From Clostridia bacterium (GTDB lineage: Bacteria; Bacillota; Clostridia; Acetivibrionales; DSM-2933): a stretch of DNA of 64,000 nt. Below, one piece after another: positions 27,067-35,907 of this stretch. The position numbers and the translations under genes were made by a program. The notes under the pieces were generated by a model. It ran no database searches and was not told the origin of the DNA. It was given only the letters and a program-made list of their open reading frames with translations. The stretch spans positions 1 to 64,000 of the forward strand of contig JAOAEJ010000071.1 in NCBI GenBank assembly GCA_026416815.1, written 5' to 3'. The first letter of the stretch is position 1. The number at the start of each line of letters is the position of its first letter.

Positions 27067-28578
27067 CTACTTTGTTGTAATATTTACTACACTACTGTCC
27101 GGAGATATATTATTTACTACATCATATGCTCTTACTTCAAATTTATAGGTTTTTCCCGACACCAAGCCTGTTGCTGTATAGCTGGTTCCGCTTATTGTTG
27201 CTATTTTGGAGCCATCACGATATATTACATAACCGCTTACTCCCGCATTGTCGGTTGCTGTTCCCCATGCAAGGGTCACTGTTGTATCGCTCACATCTGC
27301 TGCTATCAGACCTGTAGGAGCTGTCGGCGGCTGTGTATCGTCAGGTGTGGTTACACTTACCGCAGGGGTCTGCTCTGAAATATTGCCTGATACGTCATAT
27401 GCGTTTACCGTAAAGGTATAGGTCCTTCCAGGGATTAGACGGGTTGCTGTAAATGTGGGATTACTTGAGGAAGCTATCCTTACACCATCACGGTAAATCT
27501 GGTATCGTGCTACAGCTGCATTATCTGTTGCAGCCGTCCAGGTAAGTGTTGCAGCAGACTCTGTTACCGACGACACCGTCAGGTTTGTTGGTGCTGTAGG
27601 AGCCTGGGTATCGGTCAGTGTAGTTATTTCCAGTATATTGCTGCTCCCTGTTAAATTGCCGGCTTCATCAATGGCTTTTACGCTGAAGGTATATATCCTT
27701 CCGGGGATTAGACCTGCTATTGTAGTAGACGGTATTGTCTCTGCTTTTAGTCTTATTCCATCCCGGTAAATTTCATAGGCTTTTACTTTTGCACCTCCTG
27801 TAGGTGGGGCCCATGTCAATCTGACCGATGTCTCGGTTATGGACACTGCCTTCAATCCCGAAGGTGTTAGGCGTACATCAGTTGTTACCAGTAAAGCGTC
27901 GCTTTCATCAGATATGTTTCCATCGGTATCGAAAGCTGTGACTATATACTCATATGCTGCATTGCTATCCAATCCGGTGTCGGTAAAACTTGTACTAGCT
28001 ACCGTTCCCACCAACTGCCCATAACGGTATATACTGTATCCCGCCACGTTGGTATCATCGATGGCTTCGTCCCATGTAAGGCTTATGGTTGAATCGGTTT
28101 TTGACTGCACCGTTAAATTGGTTGGCCTTGTAGGTGCCAAATTAACCCCCGATACTTTTATCTTATAACTTCCCGTATCATTGCCTTGTTTTGGTTTGAT
28201 TCTTATATAGTAGCTTTCTCCGGAATTTAAGCGGTAACTAATGGTGAAACTGTAGATCAAATCGTTGGAATGATAAGAATCCAGCAGTTCTTCGCGGCTG
28301 TTGTAAAGTTGCCCCGAGGGCACAAAGCCGGCGTCGTATACCTCTATTTTATATTCTCCGGCTATCCTGGGTGTAAACTTAAACAAATCTTTGTCGCCTG
28401 CTTTTTCAATATTTCCTGTAACCTCTCTACCAATCTGTATTTCAGTGGCAGTTTTAAAATTGTCACCATAGCTGTCGCCTACTGTATCTTTTTCCTTTGC
28501 AAAGATACAAACTGTTTGCGTTAGAACCAGTATGAGTATCAACATACCGGCTAACGGTTTTTTAAGACCTTTTTTCAT
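27067..28578 (-). CDS. Secreted PPC-FN3 protein (503 aa)
   Basis: A signal peptide (about 1-27) is followed by a PPC-type beta-sandwich (about 33-145, with the GDSYGDNFKTATEIQIG and GDKDLFKF signatures) and four FN3 domains of about 90 residues each. No catalytic domain and no LPXTG, SLH or dockerin anchor. The three last FN3 domains correspond in order to the C-terminal cassette of four other proteins in this window, but are the most diverged. It probably acts as a surface or matrix binding protein. ATG start with GGAGGGGAG ahead. A conserved two-hairpin repeat lies about 160 bases upstream. Confidence 0.85.
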   Translation of the reverse strand: MKKGLKKPLAGMLILILVLTQTVCIFAKEKDTVGDSYGDNFKTATEIQIGREVTGNIEKAGDKDLFKFTPRIAGEYKIEVYDAGFVPSGQLYNSREELLDSYHSNDLIYSFTISYRLNSGESYYIRIKPKQGNDTGSYKIKVSGVNLAPTRPTNLTVQSKTDSTISLTWDEAIDDTNVAGYSIYRYGQLVGTVASTSFTDTGLDSNAAYEYIVTAFDTDGNISDESDALLVTTDVRLTPSGLKAVSITETSVRLTWAPPTGGAKVKAYEIYRDGIRLKAETIPSTTIAGLIPGRIYTFSVKAIDEAGNLTGSSNILEITTLTDTQAPTAPTNLTVSSVTESAATLTWTAATDNAAVARYQIYRDGVRIASSSNPTFTATRLIPGRTYTFTVNAYDVSGNISEQTPAVSVTTPDDTQPPTAPTGLIAADVSDTTVTLAWGTATDNAGVSGYVIYRDGSKIATISGTSYTATGLVSGKTYKFEVRAYDVVNNISPDSSVVNITTK

Positions 28579-28741
28579 TGATATTTACTCCCCTCCAAGC
28601 TTTAACACTTTTTAAAACTTATGCTCCTTCCTGAAATATGACCCTCAATAATTGTATGATATTTCAAACATATTTTCCACTATTTTCTAATAATTTTGTA
28701 TAAAAAAAAGTACAACTTCTCTCTTAATGTTAAATAGGTGA

Positions 28742-28856
28742 TTGCAAAAAAGAATCTACAACGAAGTTCTCAATAAATCTTTTTTGCAACTTGTTACCTT
28801 AAGTTATATTGCTATAACCAAATTTTTTCTTGTAATATCATTATCGCAATTTATAT
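28742..28856. repeat. Two-hairpin intergenic repeat, family 2, copy 1 (115 bp)
   Basis: Stem I: TTGCAAAAAAGA (28742-28753) with TCTTTTTTGCAA (28778-28789). Stem II: ATTGCTATAA (28808-28817) with TTATCGCAAT (28841-28850), one mismatch. It differs from copy 2 (61651-61766) at about seven positions, mostly in loops. The sequence ATAGGTGATTG occurs on both sides (28734-28744 and 28855-28865), perhaps a target duplication. It sits about 160 bases upstream of a secreted FN3 gene, as does copy 2. Confidence 0.75.
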
Positions 28857-28874
28857 AGGTGATTGTAACAAAAG

Positions 28875-28918
28875 CGGCACCTAAATTTGCTTAGCATGAA
28901 GCATAATTTAAGTGCCGT
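28875..28918 (-). terminator. Terminator of the 795-aa FN3 gene
   Basis: GCGGCACCTAAATT and AATTTAAGTGCCG pair around a loop that itself contains GCTTAGCATGAAGC; on the minus strand CTTTTGTT follows. About 50 bases after the stop. Confidence 0.7.
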
Positions 28919-28968
28919 CTAATTTTATTACTTATTCTTTTCTTGTACTTTTAGTACGGATTTGCTTG

Positions 28969-29750
28969 TCATGGTATAGTAATAGCTGCTATATTACTTT
29001 CACTGGAAAGATTATTTACCACATCATAAGCTTTTACAGTGAAGTTATAGGTTCTTCCTGCAGTCAAGCCGGTTGCTGTGTATGTGGTGCCGGTTATTGT
29101 GGCTATCTTGACACCGTCACGGTATACTACATAGCCACTTAACCATGCGTTGTCGGTGGAAGCCGTCCAGGTGAGGGTGACTGTTGTAGCTGTCACATCT
29201 GAAGCCATAAGGTTTACCGGAGCTGTAGGAGCCTGTGTATCCGTAAGTGTGGTTACACTTGCTTCATTGCTTGCTTCCGATACATTGCCAGCCAGGTCAT
29301 AAGCTTTTACTGTAAAGATATAAGTTCTTCCAGGAATCAGCCTTGTTGCAGTGAATGTTGTCTTGTTTGTAGTGGCTATTCTTACTCCGTCGCGGTATAT
29401 CTGGTAGCCTGTTGTGCCTACGTTGTCGATAGGAGCAGCCCAAGATAGTATAGTCGATGTTTCGGTTACTGAGGACGCTGTCAACGCTGCAGGAGTTGTA
29501 GGAGCTTGTGTATCCGGTAAAGTTGTTACAGTAATCATATTGCTTTGCTCCGATACATTACCGGCCTCGTCAAAGGCTTTTACCATGAAGGTGTAGGTAT
29601 TTCCCGGCATTAGGCTTCCTATTGTGCTTGCAGTCGAACTCTCTGCCTTTAGCCTCAATCCATCGCGGTAGATTTCATAGCCCTTTACCCCTACATTATC
29701 AGTGGAAGCAGTCCACGTTAGTCTTACTAGTGTTTCACTTACTGTTGCTG
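28969..29750 (-). repeat. Three-FN3 cassette, copy in the 795-aa gene (paired with 31563-32344)
   Basis: Aligns without net gap to 31563-32344 (offset 2594, counted from the two stop codons). The 60 bases at 29207-29266 and 31801-31860 are identical by eye. Confidence 0.8.
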
Positions 29751-31356
29751 ATATAAGGTTTGTTGGAGCAGTGGGTATGCTTTTATCATTCAGACTCACC
29801 TTTATGCTGTAAGGACTCGGTGTATCCGAACGGTCTTGAATATATAAATAGTATGTTTGGTTTGCCGCTAGGTTTTCATGGAAGTACAAATATTGTCCAT
29901 TTATTCTTTCTCTTCCGAACGGAACTTCCCTCCAATTGCTGTCAAGTAGTCCTATAAATGGGTTTTCATCGCTTTTTGTTTCAAAGGTATACTCCCCGCT
30001 TGATTTTGTGGTAAACATGAAGTAATCTACGTCTTTAAGGTAATTCATTTTACCTGTTGCTTCACTTCCTACTTGTATTGGAGTTGCTGCCTCCATACCA
30101 TTGCTATGATCGTCCGTTACAACAACAGTATTGCTTTCTTGTGAAGTGTTTCCTGCTGCATCAAAAGCTTTTACTGTGTAAGTGTAAGCTGTAGCGGGTA
30201 AAATGCTAAGATCTGTATAATTGGCTGCACCGGTTGTCTTACCTATCATGACACCATCACGGTATATTTCATAGCCTGCAACTGTTATATTATCGTTTGA
30301 ACGACCCCATTGAAGCGAAACGTAGAGGTTATTATAGATGTAAATAACTAAATTTTGGGGTATGCTTGGAGCTAACGTATCCTTGGGAGTTCTGACAGTT
30401 ACCTGGCTGCTTTCCTCCGATTCATTTCCAACATTATCTCTGGCCTTTATTGTGTATGTGTAGACAGTATCTGTTGTTAGGCCATTGTCTGTATAACTCG
30501 TCTGGGGTGTTCCCCCTACTTTTACGCCATTACGGTATATATCATATATCACATTGGATATGTTATCTGTTGAAGGCGTCCATTTAAGTGATACAGATTT
30601 TTCAGTTGCTGCTGTTACCTCTATACTTTGAGGCATTGTAGGCGCTTTGTTATCAACGATGATTGTTGCCTGAACAGGGGCACTTTCTTCTGAGAAGCGT
30701 CTACTAACATTGTAGGCTTGAATAGTATAGGAGTAGGTTGAGTTTGGCACCAAATCTAAAGTGTCTTCAAAGGTGGTAGCCGATGTATCACCGATCTCTA
30801 CTCCATCCCGCATTATTATATAGCCCTCTGCCGAATTATCGGAGGCTGTGTCCCATGTCAATATTACACTTCTTTGATCTGCCGATACTATCCTAAGCCC
30901 TGTAGGAGCTGCAGGCATCTCATTATTAGCTGGCTCTACTATTAATCCGTAGTCCCCCGTTCCCCAATCCGAGCAACTCACGCTTATGTAATATATTTGG
31001 TTTGCTTCAAGGTAATAATCAATAAAAAAGTTATGATTATTATAATTGTCATAGCCATAAGCCAGCCCATTAATACCACTGTCGTATAAATTTCCTTGTA
31101 AATTACTTATACCTGTGCTTTTAAACGTAAATTCGCCACTGTATGACGGGGTAAACCTGAAAACATCATTATCAAATGGGTAGTTAATCCTACCCTGCAG
31201 TTCATGTCCCAATTCCAAAGGCATTGCCCAATCAAAGGTGTTTTCATAATCATCGCCATAATCATATGCCTGAACGCCGGTAACAGGCAATAAGCCTGAT
31301 AAAAGTACTAACATTGCCAATAAAGCGTATAAAATCCTTTTACTTGTTCTAAACAA
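28969..31356 (-). CDS. Secreted PPC-FN3 protein (795 aa)
   Basis: Signal peptide (about 1-30), PPC domain (about 33-145), three FN3 domains, a second PPC domain (about 410-510, beginning DDHSNGMEAATPIQVG) and three C-terminal FN3 domains. No enzyme domain or known wall anchor. The last three FN3 domains are colinear with, and near-identical in DNA to, the end of the 1347-aa protein upstream. The start is TTG (complement of 31354-31356) with an excellent AAGGAGGGGT six bases before it. A promoter-like block shared with two other genes lies at 31434-31462. Confidence 0.87.
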   Translation of the reverse strand: MFRTSKRILYALLAMLVLLSGLLPVTGVQAYDYGDDYENTFDWAMPLELGHELQGRINYPFDNDVFRFTPSYSGEFTFKSTGISNLQGNLYDSGINGLAYGYDNYNNHNFFIDYYLEANQIYYISVSCSDWGTGDYGLIVEPANNEMPAAPTGLRIVSADQRSVILTWDTASDNSAEGYIIMRDGVEIGDTSATTFEDTLDLVPNSTYSYTIQAYNVSRRFSEESAPVQATIIVDNKAPTMPQSIEVTAATEKSVSLKWTPSTDNISNVIYDIYRNGVKVGGTPQTSYTDNGLTTDTVYTYTIKARDNVGNESEESSQVTVRTPKDTLAPSIPQNLVIYIYNNLYVSLQWGRSNDNITVAGYEIYRDGVMIGKTTGAANYTDLSILPATAYTYTVKAFDAAGNTSQESNTVVVTDDHSNGMEAATPIQVGSEATGKMNYLKDVDYFMFTTKSSGEYTFETKSDENPFIGLLDSNWREVPFGRERINGQYLYFHENLAANQTYYLYIQDRSDTPSPYSIKVSLNDKSIPTAPTNLISATVSETLVRLTWTASTDNVGVKGYEIYRDGLRLKAESSTASTIGSLMPGNTYTFMVKAFDEAGNVSEQSNMITVTTLPDTQAPTTPAALTASSVTETSTILSWAAPIDNVGTTGYQIYRDGVRIATTNKTTFTATRLIPGRTYIFTVKAYDLAGNVSEASNEASVTTLTDTQAPTAPVNLMASDVTATTVTLTWTASTDNAWLSGYVVYRDGVKIATITGTTYTATGLTAGRTYNFTVKAYDVVNNLSSESNIAAITIP

Positions 31357-31433
31357 ATTAACCCCTCCTTTAATATTGTCTTATAGATATTCCGTAGCCC
31401 CATTAGTATATTATGTAATATTTTACACAATAT

Positions 31434-31462
31434 ATTATATTTTATATGTTAAATAATAACAG
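31434..31462 (-). promoter_or_regulatory. Shared promoter block, copy in front of the 795-aa gene
   Basis: CTGTTA and TATAAT on the minus strand, 17 bases apart, within a longer block (AAAATAG, CTGTTA, TTTA-CA-AT, GTGTAAA) that recurs at 35683-35712 and 46656-46685. It lies between the terminator of the preceding gene and the start codon. Confidence 0.5.
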
Positions 31463-31491
31463 CTCTATTTTTACGTATAACACAAAAAATA

Positions 31492-31530
31492 AGCACATAA
31501 ACCCGGCTTGAGCCAGTATGTTCATGTGCT
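31492..31530 (-). terminator. Nested-palindrome terminator, copy 1, after the 1347-aa gene
   Basis: AGCACAT(G/A)AA pairs with its complement TTCATGTGCT around an inner CTGG/CCGG palindrome; TTATTTTTTG follows on the minus strand. The same sequence is reused at 35836-35874 and 46715-46755. Confidence 0.75.
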
Positions 31531-31562
31531 TTATATGTTATTCAACTTATATTTTATGAATT

Positions 31563-32344
31563 TTAGTTCGCAGTCACAGTCACTATGTTGCTGTCAACCG
31601 ACAAGCAGTTTACCACATCGTAGGCCTTAACGGTAAAGTTATAGGTCCTTCCTGCAGTCAAGCCGGCTGCTGTGTATGTGGTGCCGCTTATGATGGCTAT
31701 CTTGACACCGTCACGGTATACTACATATCCGCTTACCCCTGCGTTGTCGGTGGAAGCTGCCCAGGTGAGGGTGACTGATGTAGCTGTCACATCTGAAGCC
31801 ATAAGGTTTACCGGAGCTGTAGGAGCCTGTGTATCCGTAAGTGTGGTTACACTTGCTTCATTGCTTGCTTCCGATACATTGCCTGCCAGGTCATAGGCTT
31901 TTACTGTAAACACATAGGTTCTTCCAGGAACCAGCCTTGTCACAGTGAATGTTGGCTTGCTTGCAGACGCTATCCTTACTCCGTCGCGGTATATCTGGTA
32001 GCCTGTTACCCCTACATTATCGACAGGAGCTGCCCAGGAAAGTACAGCCGATGTTTCGGTCACTGATGAAGAAGTCAACTCTGCAGGAGCTGCAGGAGCT
32101 TGGGTATCGGGTAAAGTTGTAACTGTTATTACATTGCTTGCTTCCGATACATTACCTACTTCGTCAAAGGCTTTAACCATGAAGGTGTAGGTACTTCCCG
32201 GCATTAGGCTTCCTATTGTGCTTGCTGTTGAACTTTCGGACTTCAGCTTTACACCGTCACGGTAGATTTCATAGCCTTTTACGCCTGCATTGTCGGTAGA
32301 AGCAGTCCATGTCAGTCTTACCGATGTTTCACCAACCAGTGCTG
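31563..32344 (-). repeat. Three-FN3 cassette, copy in the 1347-aa gene
   Basis: Partner of 28969-29750. Its domain types also correspond to the last three of the five-FN3 cassette, so all four genes share one C-terminal design. Confidence 0.8.
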
Positions 32345-35300
32345 CGGCTAGACCTGTAGGTGCGGTTGGCCTCTGGGTATCGCCCTCTGTTGTGACTGTT
32401 ATGGAGCAGCCAAAATATGGTGACATGCTTCCATCTATACACACTGTTCTGAGTCTGTATGTATAGGTAGTATTTGGGGTAAGCCCTGAATCGGTGTAGG
32501 CAGTATCGGTGGAAACCATTTTTACACTTTGCTTTGTAGTTTCGTCTAGGCGGTAAATATCATATCTGCTCATACCCTCTACCCCCTCTGGTGGGTTCCA
32601 GGCAAGGGAAACTGTTGTATCGGTTTTAGAGGTTACAGTCAGATTTGTCGGTGCCGGAACAGTCTTGTGCCAGTATGTAATAGAATTACTTGCTTCAGAG
32701 CTGTTACCGTAAGCATCAATTGCTTTTACTGTATAAACATAAATATCAGGATATACTCCCTCATCTTTGAAAGTAGTGCCCTCCACTGTAATATATTTGG
32801 AATTGTTACGGTAGATTTCATAGCCTATTACCCCGGTATTATCCGTTGATGCCTCCCATACAAGAGTAACTGAAGTATCCCTTTTGACTGCTACAGCCAG
32901 ATTTAATGGAGCTGTTGGCGATTCGGTATCTGCTTCTGTTGTGATGCTTAACGTGCTGCTTGGTACGGATATACCTCCCTCAGCATCAAGTAGTTTTACT
33001 GTATAGCTATAAGTAGTGGAAGGATTTAAATTTGTATCGATATAGTTGGTCTCTGTAGTAGTCCCAATTTTCACCTCATCCCTGTATACTTCATACCCGG
33101 ATATTTGTATACCACTTACTACAGGAGGTGACCAAGTAAGGGAAACTGCAGTCATTGTCTTTGAAGCAGCAGTGAGATTTACCGGCGCCGGTAATACCGC
33201 TGTTTTGTATGTTATAGAGTTACTTGATCCTGATGTATTTCCTGAGGCATCATAAGCTTTTACTGTGTAAGTATATACCCCAGGTTCTAATGCTGGTTCG
33301 GTATAAGATGTATTGGCTGTTGAAGCTATTTTTGTACCGTCACGGTATATATTATAGCCTGTAACTCCTATGTTATCTGTAGAAGCTGACCACATCAGTG
33401 AAACTGAGGTATCGGTTTTTGAAGCTATAGATAAGTTTGTAGGTATTGTCGGGGTCTGTTCATCTTTTGCTATCCTTATTTTATATGCTCCTATACTGAA
33501 ATTGTAACAAATGGCTGCCTTGAGGTAATATGTTTGCCCCGCTTTTAAAAAGGTATTAAACCGGAAATTAAAATTACCATTATAGTTACTAATAGCATCA
33601 TTATAGGCTATTTGGTTCCTCTGGCTGTCATATACCCAGCCTGTCATAAAGTATTTTGCGCCTAAGGTTTCTATAGTATATACTCCGTCTGTGGCAGGAA
33701 TAAACTTAAAGTAATCCGAGTCTCCAGCACTTTCTATAACACCGGATATATCGGTGCCTAGCTGTATTTCTCTGGCTGTGTCAAAGCTATTTCCATAATC
33801 GTCAGTACCGTAGGAAACCTTTATTCTATATGCACCTGTTCCCTGAAGACCTACGTTGGATGTATTTGGATGGTTAACACGTATATAGTACGTTTTATTT
33901 GCCTCAAGCATAGCACTCAAATAAAAATTTGTAGTAGTTGCATTGGCATTATTATTGTAATAGTTTATGCCTGTTCCTAATGCAAATATTTGTCCTTCCA
34001 CATCTGTAGTCCCCAAGCTTCTTATTACATAAGGCCCACTTGTGGTAGGAGTAAACTTGAAATAGTCCCTATCGCCTATATAATTGATTTCACCATTTAC
34101 TTCATTTCCGATTGTTAAGTTTGTAGCGGTATTATCATCGTTATCACTATGATCATCATCTACCGCCCTAATTCTGAACCTATAATCCTCTAACGTATGA
34201 TCATTATCATAGTAAAACTTCAGATAATATGTCTGCCCTGCCTCTAATTTATGATACATGTAAAGAGGGTTCAGCCTCATACTGTCACTACTGCCTCCGT
34301 CTATATAATTATGTGCACTATCATATAACCTACCGCAAATATCAGCAGTAGTTCTGATGACTTCAGTACCTTCTATAATATAAGTACTGCTTCTATCTGG
34401 GGTAAACTTTACAAAATCTACGTCCCCAAAGCTCTCAATGCTACCGGATATTTCAGTCCCAATTTGTACAGGAGTAGCAGTCTCGATACTACTTCCATAA
34501 TCATCTATTCCAGGTAAAACTCTTAGTGTGTAAGGCCCGGTATAAATTGGCTCATGGTTGATATTTCCTCCATGTTCTATGTTAATATAGTAGGTCTGGT
34601 TTGCCGTAAGCACTACACTCATATAAAAGTTTCTATTAGTACTACTTACATCAGGAGAACCGACCCAACTCATGACTCGAAAGTCAAATAGGTATCCATG
34701 AGTGTCTGTAGGCCCAGTAGTCTCTATTATATAAGGCCCGGTTACTGACGGAATAAATTTGAAGGTATCGGAATCATAAGGAAAATCTATCCTGCCATCC
34801 ACTTCACTTCCTATCGTTATCTCTGGAGAATTGACATAGCCTCCGCTATAGTATTCGTCATCGGAAACTGGTGTGAGTTTTACAGTATAAACCCCTGTAT
34901 GCTCGTTCCCATTTCCTGCTACCTTAAGATAACACACCGTCCCCGCAACAAAATATTTACAATGATAAAAATTTCTGCCTACACCATAATCAGTATTCGT
35001 ACTTCTTTCAAGCTGAAGTTCATCAAATATAGTCCCGTCTACATCGGTGGTACCCAAGCTTTCTATGGTGTACAACCCAGTGGTTTCGGGTATGAACTTG
35101 AAAAAGTCCACATCTCCCCTCATTCCTATATTCCCGCTTATACTCATTTCCCCACTGACCCTAACAGGTGTGGCGGTAGCCAAGCTATCACCATGGTCGT
35201 CAGTCAGTGTTGTTACACGTATATTATTGCTTGCTTCGGACAGATTTCCTGCTGCATCTTTGGCTTTTACTGTAAACTCATACGTTGTTGCCGGTGCTAA

Positions 35301-35606
35301 TCCCTCAACGCTATAAGAAGTTTCTCCCTGTGTAGCACCTACCAGAGTGGAATTCTTATAGATTTCATATCCAACCACTGCCACATTGTCTGTAGCTGGA
35401 GTCCAATTAAGAGACACCGTAATATCGGTTTTTGAGGATAATACCAGGTTTGTCGGTGCAGTCGGCCTCTCAGCATCTTGGGCTATCTCTGCCCCCTCTG
35501 CATAAGCCTTTAAACTATTCATTTTAGGCAGAGCAGGTAATACTGTAAATTGGATTGTCAGTGCTGCAAGCAGTACATATGCCGTTTTCTTTACTCGTTT
35601 TAACAC
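31563..35606 (-). CDS. Secreted protein with five PPC and eight FN3 domains (1347 aa)
   Basis: Signal peptide (about 1-36), one FN3, then five PPC domains in a row (each starts near D-D-x-x-G/S-x-x-x-x-T-A-x-x-I-x-x-G and contains D-x-D-x-F-K-F), then seven FN3 domains. PPC domains are usually attached to secreted peptidases or used as binding or spacer modules; five in a row without an enzyme is unusual. No wall anchor found. The last three FN3 domains are almost the same DNA as those of the 795-aa gene. The start is GTG with GGGAGG eight bases before. It has its own promoter block (35683-35712) and terminator. Confidence 0.87.
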   Translation of the reverse strand: MLKRVKKTAYVLLAALTIQFTVLPALPKMNSLKAYAEGAEIAQDAERPTAPTNLVLSSKTDITVSLNWTPATDNVAVVGYEIYKNSTLVGATQGETSYSVEGLAPATTYEFTVKAKDAAGNLSEASNNIRVTTLTDDHGDSLATATPVRVSGEMSISGNIGMRGDVDFFKFIPETTGLYTIESLGTTDVDGTIFDELQLERSTNTDYGVGRNFYHCKYFVAGTVCYLKVAGNGNEHTGVYTVKLTPVSDDEYYSGGYVNSPEITIGSEVDGRIDFPYDSDTFKFIPSVTGPYIIETTGPTDTHGYLFDFRVMSWVGSPDVSSTNRNFYMSVVLTANQTYYINIEHGGNINHEPIYTGPYTLRVLPGIDDYGSSIETATPVQIGTEISGSIESFGDVDFVKFTPDRSSTYIIEGTEVIRTTADICGRLYDSAHNYIDGGSSDSMRLNPLYMYHKLEAGQTYYLKFYYDNDHTLEDYRFRIRAVDDDHSDNDDNTATNLTIGNEVNGEINYIGDRDYFKFTPTTSGPYVIRSLGTTDVEGQIFALGTGINYYNNNANATTTNFYLSAMLEANKTYYIRVNHPNTSNVGLQGTGAYRIKVSYGTDDYGNSFDTAREIQLGTDISGVIESAGDSDYFKFIPATDGVYTIETLGAKYFMTGWVYDSQRNQIAYNDAISNYNGNFNFRFNTFLKAGQTYYLKAAICYNFSIGAYKIRIAKDEQTPTIPTNLSIASKTDTSVSLMWSASTDNIGVTGYNIYRDGTKIASTANTSYTEPALEPGVYTYTVKAYDASGNTSGSSNSITYKTAVLPAPVNLTAASKTMTAVSLTWSPPVVSGIQISGYEVYRDEVKIGTTTETNYIDTNLNPSTTYSYTVKLLDAEGGISVPSSTLSITTEADTESPTAPLNLAVAVKRDTSVTLVWEASTDNTGVIGYEIYRNNSKYITVEGTTFKDEGVYPDIYVYTVKAIDAYGNSSEASNSITYWHKTVPAPTNLTVTSKTDTTVSLAWNPPEGVEGMSRYDIYRLDETTKQSVKMVSTDTAYTDSGLTPNTTYTYRLRTVCIDGSMSPYFGCSITVTTEGDTQRPTAPTGLAAALVGETSVRLTWTASTDNAGVKGYEIYRDGVKLKSESSTASTIGSLMPGSTYTFMVKAFDEVGNVSEASNVITVTTLPDTQAPAAPAELTSSSVTETSAVLSWAAPVDNVGVTGYQIYRDGVRIASASKPTFTVTRLVPGRTYVFTVKAYDLAGNVSEASNEASVTTLTDTQAPTAPVNLMASDVTATSVTLTWAASTDNAGVSGYVVYRDGVKIAIISGTTYTAAGLTAGRTYNFTVKAYDVVNCLSVDSNIVTVTAN

Positions 35607-35682
35607 TCGTCTAACCTCCCTTTACTATTAGGATTTAGGTAAATACCATTTTACCCAAATAATACTATAATTTACATTATAT

Positions 35683-35712
35683 ATTCTACACCATCTGCTA
35701 AAAACATAACAG
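35683..35712 (-). promoter_or_regulatory. Shared promoter block, copy in front of the 1347-aa gene
   Basis: CTGTTA and TAGAAT on the minus strand, 18 bases apart, inside a stretch of about 60 bases that closely matches the one at 46656-46685 (common core GATGGTGTAGAATATATA with few changes). Confidence 0.5.
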
Positions 35713-35835
35713 TACTATTTTTTGTAGTACTTCCAAAATAATCTATTTTTTTATGATACAAACCTTAGTACGCCTGACCTCTAAGTGCTACTAATCATTG
35801 TAATAAAAGGACTTAGGCGATGTTCTTAAAAAGCA

Positions 35836-35874
35836 AGCACATGAACTCAGCTTAAACCAGTATGTTCATGTGCT
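35836..35874 (-). terminator. Nested-palindrome terminator, copy 2, after the 522-aa gene
   Basis: AGCACATGAAC pairs with GTTCATGTGCT; the inner palindrome is weaker than in copy 3 at 46715-46755. It is about 35 bases after the stop at 35908. Confidence 0.7.
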
Positions 35875-35907
35875 TTATAATTTTTGCTTTAAATTATATT
35901 TTCCAGT

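Larger units (their letters stand above)
28579..28968. other. Non-coding region with repeat family 2 and a terminator
   Basis: About 390 bases: the leader of the 503-aa gene (28579-28741), repeat family 2 copy 1 (28742-28856) and the terminator of the 795-aa gene (28875-28918). No clear promoter was identified between repeat and start codon. Confidence 0.5.

Noticed and set aside
28742-28856. Insertion sequence or tRNA-like gene
   Set aside because: Too short for a transposase; the two hairpins do not form a cloverleaf and no conserved T-arm or anticodon arm is present.
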